Positions 50,901 to 56,206 of a stretch of 64,000 nucleotides of DNA are shown here, piece by piece. The position numbers and the translations under genes are program-made. Each line of letters starts with the position of its first letter. The stretch's first letter is position 1. Source of the DNA: Dechloromonas denitrificans (GTDB lineage Bacteria > Pseudomonadota > Gammaproteobacteria > Burkholderiales > Rhodocyclaceae); the NCBI RefSeq assembly GCF_020510665.1, contig NZ_CP075187.1, positions 888,501-952,500 of the forward strand, given 5' to 3'. The notes beneath the pieces are model-generated. The model saw only the letters and a list, made by a program, of their open reading frames with translations. It searched no databases and was not told where the DNA came from.

Positions 50901-51317
50901 GGTGGTGATGGCAACGACACCATTACTGGGGGCTTGGGTAGTGATTTGCTGGGAGGTGGGCTGGGCGTTGATACCTTCAAGTGGGGATTGGCTGATCACG
51001 GTACGGCTGGGACACCGGTTCGTGACACGATCGAAGACTTCACCAAGGGGATCGGTGGCGATGTGCTTGATTTGCGCGATTTGCTACAGGGTGAAAACTC
51101 GGGCAATTTGACGCAGTTCCTGCACTTCTCTGCCAGTGGTAGCGACACTCTGGTCCAAATCAGCAGTACTGGTGCTTTCAATGGCAATAACTCGGCAACA
51201 GCCGCGGATCAGGAAATTCTGCTCAAGGGTGTTGCTCTGAGCTCGATTGCCGGTGCTAATGCAACAGATGCCCAGATCATTACTGAATTGCTGAAGAACA
51301 ATCTTCGTACAGATTGA
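32901..51317 (+). CDS. Giant LapA-like RTX adhesin (6,138 residues)
   Basis: Cell-surface biofilm adhesin exported by type I secretion. The N-terminal retention module (MAQAQVIAKVSSMSG..., about 1-165) contains PAAG at 115-118, the kind of site cut by the LapG protease. Then come about 46 Ig-like domains of about 100 residues, 39 of which open with a loop of the form DxNNDGxINxxE, matching the EF-hand calcium loop. From about residue 5195 follow a PA14-like domain, a cadherin-like domain (5380-5466), VCBS-like repeats, a VWA domain with DVSGSM (Asp5639), more VCBS-like sequence, RTX nonapeptides (about 5970-6020) and the type I secretion signal. Start at ATG 32901 with GGAG upstream; an earlier in-frame ATG at 32814 was rejected. 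Internal core is three 4,497-bp copies. Confidence 0.95.
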   Translation: MAQAQVIAKVSSMSGEAFARDGSGKMRRLKVGDSVREGESVVSSDGSQVVLKLADGREMTVRPGEVARIDAEVAAPIKPDAADSAVINNPKGFQKIAKAITGGGDLDSLLEQEAPAAGAVGTGGNEGHTFVEFLRVVETVDPLAFQFGTGAGRVLGTIEQPGVLVDVTPPALTAKLDSASDSGVQGDGITNDKTPTISGTGEPGASILVTMPGTGEKLTTTVKPDGSWSVTPTLDLPNGPATVAVTSTDPAGNVATAKVPLVIDAEVPNNGKAPIVEITEDANNDGFINRLESDGPTDVKVSFNGNLVSVGDVVKITSGGVTKDVAITEADKLNGFVTTTFPVQASGTTVVATAIIVDVAGNTTERGSDSAKVDLSTLEGLAVTITEDADNDGWINSAELQGTVGVRVDLPASAVAGDLLTLNATGSAAQTITLTQAQIDAHSVVFEVAAPANGETLVVKAQVTDPAGNKSAEVSDSAVIDTQAPGAPVVEITEDGNNDGWINQAELNGDIGVTVSLAGTGAKAGETLLVSINGTAQTPIILTAADIQSGTVALTGISNPGEGVTLTVTAAVKDAAGNTGATGSDSATIDTIAPQTLTAKLDPTSDSGTKGDSLTNDKTPTISGTGDPGAKIEVTMPTGEKLTTTVKPDGSWTVTPTQDVPDGPIVVNVKETDPAGNSISTTVPLTIDSGVPNDGTAPTVTITEDANNDGFINRVEAQGPTDVKVSFNGNLVNVGDIVKITSGGVTKDVAITATDKANGFVTTDFPQQAAGTTVTATAVIVDAAGNTTQEGSDSAKLDLSPLDGLTVKITEDANDDGFINKAELQGTVGAEIKLPATAVAGDALTITATGNATQTIILTQSQIDAGQVTVELTAPGSGTEMVVTAQVKDPAGNESAVASDKATIATDDIGAPKVTITEDTNNDGWINKAELNGEIGVSVELPGTAKAGDSLLVSVNGVARTPIVLTAADISTGSVAITGVTNPGEGSTLTVTAQVKDVANNLGAVGSDSAKIDTTTFSGLAISITEDENDDGFIGQAELKGNDIGVRVVLPAGAAVGDTLTVSGSGNVDKVITLTAAQLATGFIDVTFNPTGNNTDFKATASIADPAGNKLGPVEDTARLQLSAPGAPIVTITEDGDNDGWINGTELNGTIDVSISVPATAKAGDKMLVTINGVDQAPIVLTQADIDKGSISVPNVPNPGEGVTLTVTAAVKDAAGNTGATGSDSATIDTIAPQTLTAKLDPTSDSGTKGDSITNDKTPTISGTGDPGAKIEVTMPTGEKLTTTVKPDGSWTVTPTQDVADGPIVVNVKETDPAGNSISTTVPLTIDSGVPNNGTAPTVTISEDANNDGWINRAEAQGAADVKVSFNGNLVNVGDIVKITSAGVTNDVAITAADKANGFVTTTFPAQADGTTMTVTAVIVDAAGNSTAQGSDAAKVDITNFTGLAISITEDENNDGFISQSELKGNDIGVRVALPAGAAAGDTLTVEGSGNVAQTFVLTAAQLATGYIDVSFNPTGNNTDFVAKASIVDAAGNSAGPVSDTARLQLTAPGAPIVTIEEDANNDGFINQAELNGPIDVSISVPATAKAGDSMLVTINGTPLAPIVLTQADIDKNSISIPNVSNPGEGATLTVTAQVKDVAGNLGGIGSDSAKVDTLVPNGGVAPVVEITEDANNDGWINKAEAVGNADVKVSFDGTKVDVGDKVLVSSGGVTNTVTITAADKANNYVTTNFAQPADGSTMTVTAKIVDAAQNSSAEGSDSAKVDTTVPNDGNAPVVTITEDANNDGFINRAEALGNADVKVEFDGSKVAVGDVVKITSGGVTHDVTITVADKAAGFVTTSFAAQASGTTMTATAVIVDAAGNVSTQGSDSAKVDLSTLEGLAVTITEDADNDGWINSAELQGTVGVRVDLPASAVAGDLLTLNATGSAAQTITLTQAQIDAHSVVFEVAAPANGETLVVKAQVTDPAGNKSAEVSDSAVIDTQAPGAPVVEITEDGNNDGWINQAELNGDIGVTVSLAGTGAKAGETLLVSINGTAQTPIILTAADIQSGTVALTGISNPGEGVTLTVTAAVKDAAGNTGATGSDSATIDTIAPQTLTAKLDPTSDSGTKGDSLTNDKTPTISGTGDPGAKIEVTMPTGEKLTTTVKPDGSWTVTPTQDVPDGPIVVNVKETDPAGNSISTTVPLTIDTGVPNDGTAPTVTITEDANNDGFINRVEAQGPTDVKVSFNGNLVNVGDIVKITSGGVTKDVAITATDKANGFVTTDFPQQAAGTTVTATAVIVDAAGNTTQEGSDSAKLDLSPLDGLTVKITEDANDDGFINKAELQGTVGAEIKLPATAVAGDALTITATGNATQTIILTQSQIDAGQVTVELTAPGSGTEMVVTAQVKDPAGNESAVASDKATIATDDIGAPKVTITEDTNNDGWINKAELNGEIGVSVELPGTAKAGDSLLVSVNGVARTPIVLTAADISTGSVAITGVTNPGEGSTLTVTAQVKDVANNLGAVGSDSAKIDTTTFSGLAISITEDENDDGFIGQAELKGNDIGVRVVLPAGAAVGDTLTVSGSGNVDKVITLTAAQLATGFIDVTFNPTGNNTDFKATASIADPAGNKLGPVEDTARLQLSAPGAPIVTITEDGDNDGWINGTELNGTIDVSISVPATAKAGDKMLVTINGVDQAPIVLTQADIDKGSISVPNVPNPGEGVTLTVTAAVKDAAGNTGATGSDSATIDTIAPQTLTAKLDPTSDSGTKGDSITNDKTPTISGTGDPGAKIEVTMPTGEKLTTTVKPDGSWTVTPTQDVADGPIVVNVKETDPAGNSISTTVPLTIDSGVPNNGTAPTVTISEDANNDGWINRAEAQGAADVKVSFNGNLVNVGDIVKITSAGVTNDVAITAADKANGFVTTTFPAQADGTTMTVTAVIVDAAGNSTAQGSDAAKVDITNFTGLAISITEDENNDGFISQSELKGNDIGVRVALPAGAAAGDTLTVEGSGNVAQTFVLTAAQLATGYIDVSFNPTGNNTDFVAKASIVDAAGNSAGPVSDTARLQLTAPGAPIVTIEEDANNDGFINQAELNGPIDVSISVPATAKAGDSMLVTINGTPLAPIVLTQADIDKNSISIPNVSNPGEGATLTVTAQVKDVAGNLGGIGSDSAKVDTLVPNGGVAPVVEITEDANNDGWINKAEAVGNADVKVSFDGTKVDVGDKVLVSSGGVTNTVTITAADKANNYVTTNFAQPADGSTMTVTAKIVDAAQNSSAEGSDSAKVDTTVPNDGNAPVVTITEDANNDGFINRAEALGNADVKVEFDGSKVAVGDVVKITSGGVTHDVTITVADKAAGFVTTSFAAQASGTTMTATAVIVDAAGNVSTQGSDSAKVDLSTLEGLAVTITEDADNDGWINSAELQGTVGVRVDLPASAVAGDLLTLNATGSAAQTITLTQAQIDAHSVVFEVAAPANGETLVVKAQVTDPAGNKSAEVSDSAVIDTQAPGAPVVEITEDGNNDGWINQAELNGDIGVTVSLAGTGAKAGETLLVSINGTAQTPIILTAADIQSGTVALTGISNPGEGVTLTVTAAVKDAAGNTGATGSDSATIDTIAPQTLTAKLDPTSDSGTKGDSLTNDKTPTISGTGDPGAKIEVTMPTGEKLTTTVKPDGSWTVTPTQDVPDGPIVVNVKETDPAGNSISTTVPLTIDTGVPNDGTAPTVTITEDANNDGFINRVEAQGPTDVKVSFNGNLVNVGDIVKITSGGVTKDVAITATDKANGFVTTDFPQQAAGTTVTATAVIVDAAGNTTQEGSDSAKLDLSPLDGLTVKITEDANDDGFINKAELQGTVGAEIKLPATAVAGDALTITATGNATQTIILTQSQIDAGQVTVELTAPGSGTEMVVTAQVKDPAGNESAVASDKATIATDDIGAPKVTITEDTNNDGWINKAELNGEIGVSVELPGTAKAGDSLLVSVNGVARTPIVLTAADISTGSVAITGVTNPGEGSTLTVTAQVKDVANNLGAVGSDSAKIDTTTFSGLAISITEDENDDGFIGQAELKGNDIGVRVVLPAGAAVGDTLTVSGSGNVDKVITLTAAQLATGFIDVTFNPTGNNTDFKATASIADPAGNKLGPVEDTARLQLSAPGAPIVTITEDGDNDGWINGTELNGTIDVSISVPATAKAGDKMLVTINGVDQAPIVLTQADIDKGSISVPNVPNPGEGVTLTVTAAVKDAAGNTGATGSDSATIDTIAPQTLTAKLDPTSDSGTKGDSITNDKTPTISGTGDPGAKIEVTMPTGEKLTTTVKPDGSWTVTPTQDVADGPIVVNVKETDPAGNSISTTVPLTIDSGVPNNGTAPTVTISEDANNDGWINRAEAQGAADVKVSFNGNLVNVGDIVKITSAGVTNDVAITAADKANGFVTTTFPAQADGTTMTVTAVIVDAAGNSTAQGSDAAKVDITNFTGLAISITEDENNDGFISQSELKGNDIGVRVALPAGAAAGDTLTVEGSGNVAQTFVLTAAQLATGYIDVSFNPTGNNTDFVAKASIVDAAGNSAGPVSDTARLQLTAPGAPIVTIEEDANNDGFINQAELNGPIDVSISVPATAKAGDSMLVTINGTPLAPIVLTQADIDKNSISIPNVSNPGEGATLTVTAQVKDVAGNLGGIGSDSAKVDTLVPNGGVAPVVEITEDANNDGWINKAEAVGNADVKVSFDGTKVDVGDKVLVSAGGVTNTVTITAADKANNYVTTNFAQPADGSTMTVTAKIVDAAQNSSAEGSDSAKVDTTVPNDGNAPVVTITEDANNDGFINRTEAVGNADVKVEFDGSKVAVGDVVKITSGGVTHDVTITVADKAAGFVTTSFAAQASGTTMTATAVIVDAAGNVSTQGSDSAKVDTTPPNGGVAPTVTITEDANNDGWINKTEAVGNADVKVEFDGTKVAVGDVVQITSGGVTNSVTIAAADKAAGFVTTSFAPVAEGATMTVTAKIVDAAGNSTLDGSDSAVVDTTPPNGGVAPTVTITEDANNDGWINKTEAVGNADVKVEFDGTKVVVGDVVQITSGGVTNTVTITATDKANNYVTTSFPPVAEGATMTVTAKIVDAAGNATASGSDTAKADSSNPSLVITSSDGVLSPGEAVTLTFTFSEPVKDFVAGDISVTGGTLDAASLTSTDGGKTWAATFAQTGAATPVISVAAGSYSDLAGNAGSAASLTLNNVPDAIDDRYILTSLKSQYWGYNEGADGANLTTVAQVETFANTHAATATFDVNSLNLGQTAITNNLGTAGNLATFLGASATNLQTTAAYGTTSDAIVKMTGKINLAAGNYNFRVYADDGFVIRVDGVEVGKFDGIQSATTREFANFNIATSGEHTIEVFYWDQAGNAVFKAELRPEGGAYQVLDVNSQYGSGPLVTLEDKALTIDPATLLGNDKDQNGDPLQITSVQNATNGTVALVNGKVVFTPNPNYNGDATFTYTISDGKGGSDTATVTLKVTPVADAPTIQSGVAATVSEEGLAGGLPDSTGNPTDVTNAKSATGTIVIADPDGDAISSVVLTVPTFATPLTSGGQTVTWSGDNTGTLTATAGGQTVATISITATGTYTVNLLKPIDHPAGQGENVLSFNVGVKATAGGQTTTGSFQVSIEDDAPVAVAPLTGDIAMTNTNLLITLDVSGSMGTTDGVNGQTRLASSIASIKTLLDRYDEFGDVKVALVTFSTGSAQQGTTWLTVAQAKTYLDSLSANGGTNYDAAINSAMNAFNTAGKLTNAQNVSYFFTDGVPTFGSGDVNTLTGTQNGNGGNSSDPDSGIQAGEEALWKSFLNNNQVKAFAIGMGSGITDASYLHPIAYDGQASIDTNGVRVTAFDQLDSVLAGTIQQPVGGQLVSGGLLGGAIGADGGGHIQSVVVDGHTFSFDLVTGTAPAQAGGTFNTTTKEWTITTVAGGTFVVDMDGGTYSYKAPATLISTKAVETMNYTVSDRDGDTQSATVTVNVERTNVVIGTTGSETLNGTDQPDLILGRAGDDIINGGVGNDKLYGGDGNDTITGGLGSDLLGGGLGVDTFKWGLADHGTAGTPVRDTIEDFTKGIGGDVLDLRDLLQGENSGNLTQFLHFSASGSDTLVQISSTGAFNGNNSATAADQEILLKGVALSSIAGANATDAQIITELLKNNLRTD
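33999..38495 (+). repeat. Adhesin macro-repeat, copy 1 (4,497 bp)
   Basis: Unit of 1,499 residues with 14 Ig-like domains, 12 with the EF-hand-type loop. It starts inside the GSDSAKVDLSTLEG stretch. Copy 1 differs from copies 2 and 3 at scattered, mostly silent sites. Confidence 0.9.
38496..42992 (+). repeat. Adhesin macro-repeat, copy 2 (4,497 bp)
   Basis: Exactly in frame and in phase with copy 1. It resembles copy 3 more than copy 1, for example at the IDTGVPNDG junction where copy 1 has IDSGVPNDG. Confidence 0.9.
42993..47489 (+). repeat. Adhesin macro-repeat, copy 3 (4,497 bp)
   Basis: Same length and phase. A few differences near its right end (LVSAGG instead of LVSSGG; NRTEAVG instead of NRAEALG) mark the drift into unique sequence. 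About 20 bases of a fourth unit follow before the sequence diverges. Confidence 0.9.
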
Positions 51318-51340
51318 TTCTGAAAACGGGCAACATGCAA

Positions 51341-51367
51341 AGAGCCGGCGAAAGCCGGCTCTTTTTT
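51341..51367 (+). terminator. Intrinsic terminator of the adhesin gene
   Basis: Perfect stem AGAGCCGGC/GCCGGCTCT with a GAAA tetraloop, followed by TTTTT, 24 bases after the stop codon. Confidence 0.92.
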
Positions 51368-51385
51368 GTCCAAGGGGCTCGGAAA

Positions 51386-51418
51386 TAAAAAAGGAACGGT
51401 ATAAAACCGTCCCTTTTT
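51386..51418 (-). terminator. Intrinsic terminator of the Dnr-like gene
   Basis: A/T-flanked stem around ACGGT/ACCGT with one mismatch in the lower stem. T-runs occur on both strands, so it can act in both directions, chiefly for the minus-strand regulator that ends at 51443. Confidence 0.75.
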
Positions 51419-51442
51419 AGGTCGCGGCCTGTACTGTTTCTA

Positions 51443-52138
51443 TCAGCCTTCGTGCTTGCGCAGGTTGGCGACGCAGGGAATGTGAATCTTGCGACCTTCG
51501 ACCACGATCAGGCCAAGCTCGGAGAGCTCGTGCAGGATGCGGGAAAAATGTTCCTGGGTCAGGTTCAGTCGCGAGGCAATGACCCCCTTGTTGGTTGGCA
51601 GGGTGATGACCACGTTGGTGCCGTTGAGTTCTGTATCAGGCAGTTCACGCAGAAGGTAGCCAATGATGCGTTGTTTGCCGGAGTGCAGGGAATACGACTC
51701 AACGTCATTCATCAGTTGGTGCAGGCGCATGGCCATGCCGGCCAGCATCTTGCGGCAGAGATTGTGGTCGCGCTGAAGCTCGTCAAAAACGGCCGCTTTG
51801 GAAACATGCAACAGGAGTGAGTCGGTCAGCGCCTGGGCGAAGACGATGTAAGGCTTTTCCATGAACATCACGGCCTCGCCGAAGCTCTGGCCCTGTGTCA
51901 GGATTTCGACGACTTTCTCACTGCCTTGCTGGGAGGTGAAGGCGAGTTTGACCTGCCCATAAACCAGCAGGTGAAAACCATTGCAGGGGTCTCCCTTGTG
52001 AAACAGGATGTCGCCCTTGCTGATGTGGATTTCACGGGTTGAACGGGCTATCCGCGCAATTTCCTCTGGCGCCAGGCCATTGAAAAGCGGGATGTGGGTG
52101 AGTAGTGCTTCGACATTGATCGGGTGGTTCGACTGCAT
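51443..52138 (-). CDS. Crp/Fnr-family regulator, Dnr-like
   Basis: A 231-residue transcription factor with an N-terminal cyclic-nucleotide-binding fold (LLTHIPLFNGLAPEE...GFHLLVYGQVKLAF) and a C-terminal winged helix. The recognition helix LTQEHFSRILHEL has the E-x2-SR pattern of FNR, which reads TTGAT/ATCAA boxes. It lacks the N-terminal FNR cysteine cluster, as expected for a Dnr/Nnr-type NO sensor. It follows norD by 72 bases on the same strand, so it probably controls and is co-expressed with the nor genes. ATG 52138 was preferred over an upstream start at 52201. Confidence 0.85.
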   Translation of the reverse strand: MQSNHPINVEALLTHIPLFNGLAPEEIARIARSTREIHISKGDILFHKGDPCNGFHLLVYGQVKLAFTSQQGSEKVVEILTQGQSFGEAVMFMEKPYIVFAQALTDSLLLHVSKAAVFDELQRDHNLCRKMLAGMAMRLHQLMNDVESYSLHSGKQRIIGYLLRELPDTELNGTNVVITLPTNKGVIASRLNLTQEHFSRILHELSELGLIVVEGRKIHIPCVANLRKHEG

Positions 52139-52210
52139 AGCTGGACTCGTTAAAAAAGCTGGCCGATGGTGGCATCGGGGTAATCCACCGGCAATACGCA
52201 ATAATAACTA

Positions 52211-54052
52211 CTACCGAGTCAGTTGTGCATAAAGAAGTGGTAGCCGGCGCGGCAGTTCTTCCGGATTTCGTATGACGCAAAAACCTGCGGGGCCAAACAG
52301 GTAGGGCAGGTAGGCGCCTGCTTCGCGGTCAATGGTGACGCAGAATGGGGTGAGTCCCATGCGGCGGGCTTCATGGACGGCCATTCGGGTGTCTTCGATG
52401 CCGTAGCGTGAGTCATACAGGTCGAGATCGTTGGGCTTTCCGTCGGTGATGATCAGTAGAAGGCGACGACTGGCCGGTTGTTCATAGAGTATTTTGGCCG
52501 ATTGGCGTAGTGCGGCACCCATGCGGGTGTAGAAACCGGGTTTGATGGCCAGAATTCGGCCTCGGGCAGCCGCATCGTAACGGGCGTTGAAATCCTTGAG
52601 CAAATGGAAGCGGATGTTCTGGCGACGCAACGATGAAAATCCGTAGATCCCAAAACGGTCGCCTGTCGCGGTCAACGCTTCGGAGAAGAGCAAAAGCGAG
52701 TCGCGGACGACATCGACAATCCGGTGCGTATCCGAGATCCAGGCATCCGTTGACATTGATAAGTCGGCCAGTAGCAGGCAGGCCAGGTCACGTTCGCAGC
52801 GTGCCTGGGCCAGGTAGTTGCCACTTTCTGGCGTATGGCCTGAGGCGCGATCGGCATGATTGCGTACGCAGGCTTCGACATCAAGCTCCGAGCCGTCGGC
52901 CTGTGCCTTGAGCCAGCGGCGTTGTGGCGCGAGGGCGGCGAACTGGCCGCGCAGTTTCTTGGCCGTGGCAACCAGCTCCTCCGGCAGGCCTGCCGGCAAT
53001 GCATCCTGAGCGATCATCGGCTGCAAGCGGCAGTGGTCCGCCAGCATCACGGTTTTGCGGTAATCCCACTCGGGCAGCGGGATGCCGGGGCCAACCGGGG
53101 TGTCATCTTCTGCCGCCGAAGGGAGGTCAAGATCAAACTTGACGCGTGAGACCGAGGTTTCTGCATCGCGGATCAGTGACAGTTGATCAAGATCCTTGGC
53201 CGCGTTGCGGGCATTGGGATCTTCATCATCATCAAAAGCCCGGTTGACCCGGACATATTCCGCCCAGGTCGGCAAACTCTCGGCGCGGAACATGGCCAGC
53301 ATCGGATTCTTGTTGTCCGGCGTATCAACCTGTTCGGCCTTGTGGGCGTCCTTTTCTGGTTCGGCGTTATTGCCACTGCCTTCGTGCGGCAGGTTGTTGC
53401 CCGATTCGGCATCGAGTTTGCCGGCCGGACGTTCTTCAACTTCGATCATCCACAGGAGTACAGGCTGTGGTGGCCGGGATTTACGCGAATTCAGCGGTGG
53501 CAGCCCGTCGACCGCAGCAGGTGTGAGCAGTGCCTGGCGGATGGCTGTTTCTTGCGCAGCTTCATCGGATTGCAGTTCATCCGGGTTGATTCGTCCGGCA
53601 ATGTGGGCGCTGACGAGACGTTCGTAACGTGAACGCAGCCCGGGGTATTTTTCAAGCGCCGCCTGGGTCGCCAGTTGATTGCGAATGAACCAGGGGCGAT
53701 CGGGCGCCACATCGCTGGCTGCCAGTGCGGCGAGCCAGAGGTAAAGGTCGCGGTTCAGCGATTTGTCGGGAAAGGCTGCGATTTCCGGCGGCAGGCGCAG
53801 GGTTTCGGCATCGCGTCGGGCTTGTGCAATTTTTTCCCCGCTGGCTGCCAGACCCTGCAGCCAGCGCCGACGGGCACCATGTGTGTCCATGGTTGCGGCG
53901 GCAACTTTGAGTCCGGGGTCGCCACCAAAGGCTCGAAACAAAATGCCTGCCGTTTTTTCAACTTCGGCCAGTTTGACTGCGGCCTCCGGGTAATGCCCGG
54001 CAGCCGCCTTGGTCACCCAGTTATGCCAGAGTTTTCCGATGAATTCTTCCAT
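52211..54052 (-). CDS. norD: Nitric oxide reductase activation protein NorD
   Basis: Cytoplasmic VWA-domain protein (613 residues) that works with the AAA+ protein NorQ to mature or activate NO reductase, probably by metal insertion. A long helical N-terminal region and an acidic linker precede the VWA domain (about 430-600), which has the MIDAS motif DLSMSTD, and then LLIITDGKPND. It starts three bases after the polyferredoxin gene stop. One minus-strand GCTGCGGTCGAC motif lies at 53507-53518. Confidence 0.93.
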   Translation of the reverse strand: MEEFIGKLWHNWVTKAAAGHYPEAAVKLAEVEKTAGILFRAFGGDPGLKVAAATMDTHGARRRWLQGLAASGEKIAQARRDAETLRLPPEIAAFPDKSLNRDLYLWLAALAASDVAPDRPWFIRNQLATQAALEKYPGLRSRYERLVSAHIAGRINPDELQSDEAAQETAIRQALLTPAAVDGLPPLNSRKSRPPQPVLLWMIEVEERPAGKLDAESGNNLPHEGSGNNAEPEKDAHKAEQVDTPDNKNPMLAMFRAESLPTWAEYVRVNRAFDDDEDPNARNAAKDLDQLSLIRDAETSVSRVKFDLDLPSAAEDDTPVGPGIPLPEWDYRKTVMLADHCRLQPMIAQDALPAGLPEELVATAKKLRGQFAALAPQRRWLKAQADGSELDVEACVRNHADRASGHTPESGNYLAQARCERDLACLLLADLSMSTDAWISDTHRIVDVVRDSLLLFSEALTATGDRFGIYGFSSLRRQNIRFHLLKDFNARYDAAARGRILAIKPGFYTRMGAALRQSAKILYEQPASRRLLLIITDGKPNDLDLYDSRYGIEDTRMAVHEARRMGLTPFCVTIDREAGAYLPYLFGPAGFCVIRNPEELPRRLPLLYAQLTR

Positions 54053-54055
54053 GAC

Positions 54056-55027
54056 CTAAATTTTCCCACCGGCGTCTTCGTCGGTATTTGATAGCGATGA
54101 AAAACCGGCTTCATTACGCTTGGCCGCATCGTTGCTGACCCAGCGCAGCAGTTGTCCCTGTGGATTGTCGCGATTGACGGTGCCACAGGCCGAAATGCAC
54201 TGGCCGCACTGGGTGCAGGCAAACATCCAGCGTTTGACGTTACGCGGTTTGAGTCGCATCGGACAAACGGCATCGCAGGCTGAACCCCGGCCTTCAAGGC
54301 AGTTCGCACAGTCGAGCACACGCTTGCGTTCGAAGCCGACGACCATCGCTTTCTTGTTCACGATCCAGGCGAAGCTCTGGAAAATGCCGATGGCGCAGCC
54401 GTAGCGGCAAAATAAATGGCGCGCGAAAAGGAATTCCAGGCTTAACACCGTCGTTGCCGCGCTCAGGAAAATCACTTCGCCACGATACAAATTAAAGGTG
54501 AATAGGCCGTGGTAGACCTGAAACGGCGGCATCAGGTAAGTCAGTCCGACGACGGCCCAGGCAAAGGCAAAGCCGATGGCGGCCGGAACGACGATCAGCC
54601 AGTAACGTTTGTCGCGTGGCGCAGGTGTGCCATCCGGTTCCCAGGGCGGCGTTTGTTTCTTGTCCCAGACGGAGTGCTTGCCAGTCGCAAAAAGCATCAG
54701 CCGGTTGATTGTTTCGACGACTGAAAAGTGTGGGCAAAGCCAGCCGCAGTAGAGTCGGCCCCATTTCCAGGCAACGGCGATGATGGCGGCCAGGGTGCCG
54801 AGTACCGGCAAAAACAGGTAAAGAATGATGTTGACCGCGGCAGACCGGGGATCACCTGTTCCAGCGATTAATTCGTCGATTCCCAAGTGCCAGGGGAAGG
54901 TCAGGAAGTAGGCGTGCTTCTCGGTCAGGTCGTAGCGAAACAGGTCGAAAATCGGCGTGACGGTGAACAAGGCGAAGAACGCCATCTGCGCAAGCAGGCG
55001 GTAACGTTGAAGAGCGGGTTTTTTCAT
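54056..55027 (-). CDS. Membrane polyferredoxin of the NapH/NosR/CcoG type in the nor cluster
   Basis: A 323-residue protein with five or six hydrophobic segments. It has two membrane-edge cysteine motifs (YCGWLCPHF and FCRYGCAIG) and two [4Fe-4S] motifs at the C-terminal end (CANCLEGRGSACDAVCP and CTQCGQCISAC). NapH and NosR, with this layout, pass quinol electrons towards periplasmic reductases, so a role in electron supply to, or assembly of, NO reductase is plausible (inference). The ATG at 55027 (MKKPALQRYRLLAQ) is fixed by a four-base overlap with the previous gene; a longer in-frame start at 55171 is a shadow. Confidence 0.82.
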   Translation of the reverse strand: MKKPALQRYRLLAQMAFFALFTVTPIFDLFRYDLTEKHAYFLTFPWHLGIDELIAGTGDPRSAAVNIILYLFLPVLGTLAAIIAVAWKWGRLYCGWLCPHFSVVETINRLMLFATGKHSVWDKKQTPPWEPDGTPAPRDKRYWLIVVPAAIGFAFAWAVVGLTYLMPPFQVYHGLFTFNLYRGEVIFLSAATTVLSLEFLFARHLFCRYGCAIGIFQSFAWIVNKKAMVVGFERKRVLDCANCLEGRGSACDAVCPMRLKPRNVKRWMFACTQCGQCISACGTVNRDNPQGQLLRWVSNDAAKRNEAGFSSLSNTDEDAGGKI

Positions 55028-55443
55028 TGCTTGTCGCGGTCGACCGCAGGACCAATCAGCGGGAAGCGCCAGATCTGGCCGGCCATGGCTTTGGCCAGCC
55101 CGAACATGCCGAACATGACCAGCGTCGAATGAATGCAGGTGAAATACATGATCACCATGACCCAGGTCCATTCCCAGTCGAGGCCGCCGGCCAGGATGAA
55201 AATGGCGGAGAGCGTGGTGATCAATAGGCCGCCATACAGGCTGACAAAAGTGGTTTGCCTGAGGTGGTGCTTGGCGAGCGGCGGGGCGCTGTCTTTGTAT
55301 TTCAGCCAGAGCCAGACAAGCAGCCCGAAGGCAATGCCTGGCGCGAGCAGGAGATTGGCCAGATAGAGGGCTTCGGACAGCACGGCCAGGCTGAGTCCTG
55401 GTGTGCTGTCCTCATTGCCGAAACTATCGTCCGAATGTGGCAT
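55024..55443 (-). CDS. Four-helix membrane protein of the nor cluster, unknown function
   Basis: A 139-residue protein with four predicted membrane segments (about residues 18-48, 65-88, 90-112 and 108-125, partly merging) and a charged C-terminus. No catalytic motif is seen. It overlaps norQ by 20 bases and the polyferredoxin gene by four bases, so it is translated with them. It may be a membrane partner of the polyferredoxin (inference). The C-terminal codons contain the palindrome GCGGTCGACCGC. Confidence 0.7.
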   Translation of the reverse strand: MPHSDDSFGNEDSTPGLSLAVLSEALYLANLLLAPGIAFGLLVWLWLKYKDSAPPLAKHHLRQTTFVSLYGGLLITTLSAIFILAGGLDWEWTWVMVIMYFTCIHSTLVMFGMFGLAKAMAGQIWRFPLIGPAVDRDKQ

Positions 55444-56206
55444 TGACGATTTCCATCAGTGCTTCGACCGTTTCTTCATCATCGGTCAGGCTTTCAACCA
55501 GCGAGGCGCGGCAGGCTGCGCTGATATCGAAGCCGGATTTGATCAGCGTTGCGGCGTAGACCAGCAAACGGGTGCTGGCCACTTCTTCCAGGTCGCGATC
55601 CTTGAGCGCACGGAAAGCCTTGGCGATACCCACCAGACGCTTGGCGAGATCGGCGTCGCAGCCGGTTTCCCCGATCAGGATCGAAATTTCCCGTTCTGCT
55701 CCGGGGAAATCGAAGCGCATCGAGACAAAGCGCTGACGGGTTGAGGGTTTCAGGCCCTTGAGCAGATTCTGGTATCCAGGGTTGTAGGAAACGACCAGCA
55801 TGAAATTGTCCGGTGCTTCCAGCGTTTCCCCGGTCCGGTCGATCGGCAGGATGCGGCGATCGTCAGCCAGTGGGTGCAGCACGACGGTGGTGTCCTTGCG
55901 CGCTTCGACCACTTCATCAAGGTAGCAGATGCCACCTTCGCGTACGGCACGGGTCAGCGGACCATCGGACCAGTAGGTGCCGCTGTCTGAAATCAGGTGG
56001 CGGCCAACCAGGTCGGCCGCCGTCAGGTCATCGTGACAGGCGACGGTGTACAGCGGCAACTTGAGGCGGGCTGCCATATGCGCCACGAAGCGTGTCTTGC
56101 CGCAGCCGGTCGGTCCCTTGATGAGCAGCGGGAGCCGTTGCTTGTAGGCATGTTCGAACAGTGCGATTTCGTTGCCGGACGGTTCGTAGAAAGGTAGTTC
56201 GTTCAT
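55424..56206 (-). CDS. norQ: Nitric oxide reductase activation AAA+ ATPase NorQ
   Basis: MoxR-type AAA+ protein (260 residues) that acts with NorD on NO reductase. Walker A is KGPTGCGKTRF (about residues 32-42) and Walker B is GGICYLDEVVEA; NPGYQ is the sensor 1 region. The ATG at 56206 (MNELPFYEPSG) overlaps the norF stop by four bases; a start at 56281 was rejected because it runs into norF. The family name and context are secure. Confidence 0.94.
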   Translation of the reverse strand: MNELPFYEPSGNEIALFEHAYKQRLPLLIKGPTGCGKTRFVAHMAARLKLPLYTVACHDDLTAADLVGRHLISDSGTYWSDGPLTRAVREGGICYLDEVVEARKDTTVVLHPLADDRRILPIDRTGETLEAPDNFMLVVSYNPGYQNLLKGLKPSTRQRFVSMRFDFPGAEREISILIGETGCDADLAKRLVGIAKAFRALKDRDLEEVASTRLLVYAATLIKSGFDISAACRASLVESLTDDEETVEALMEIVNATFGR

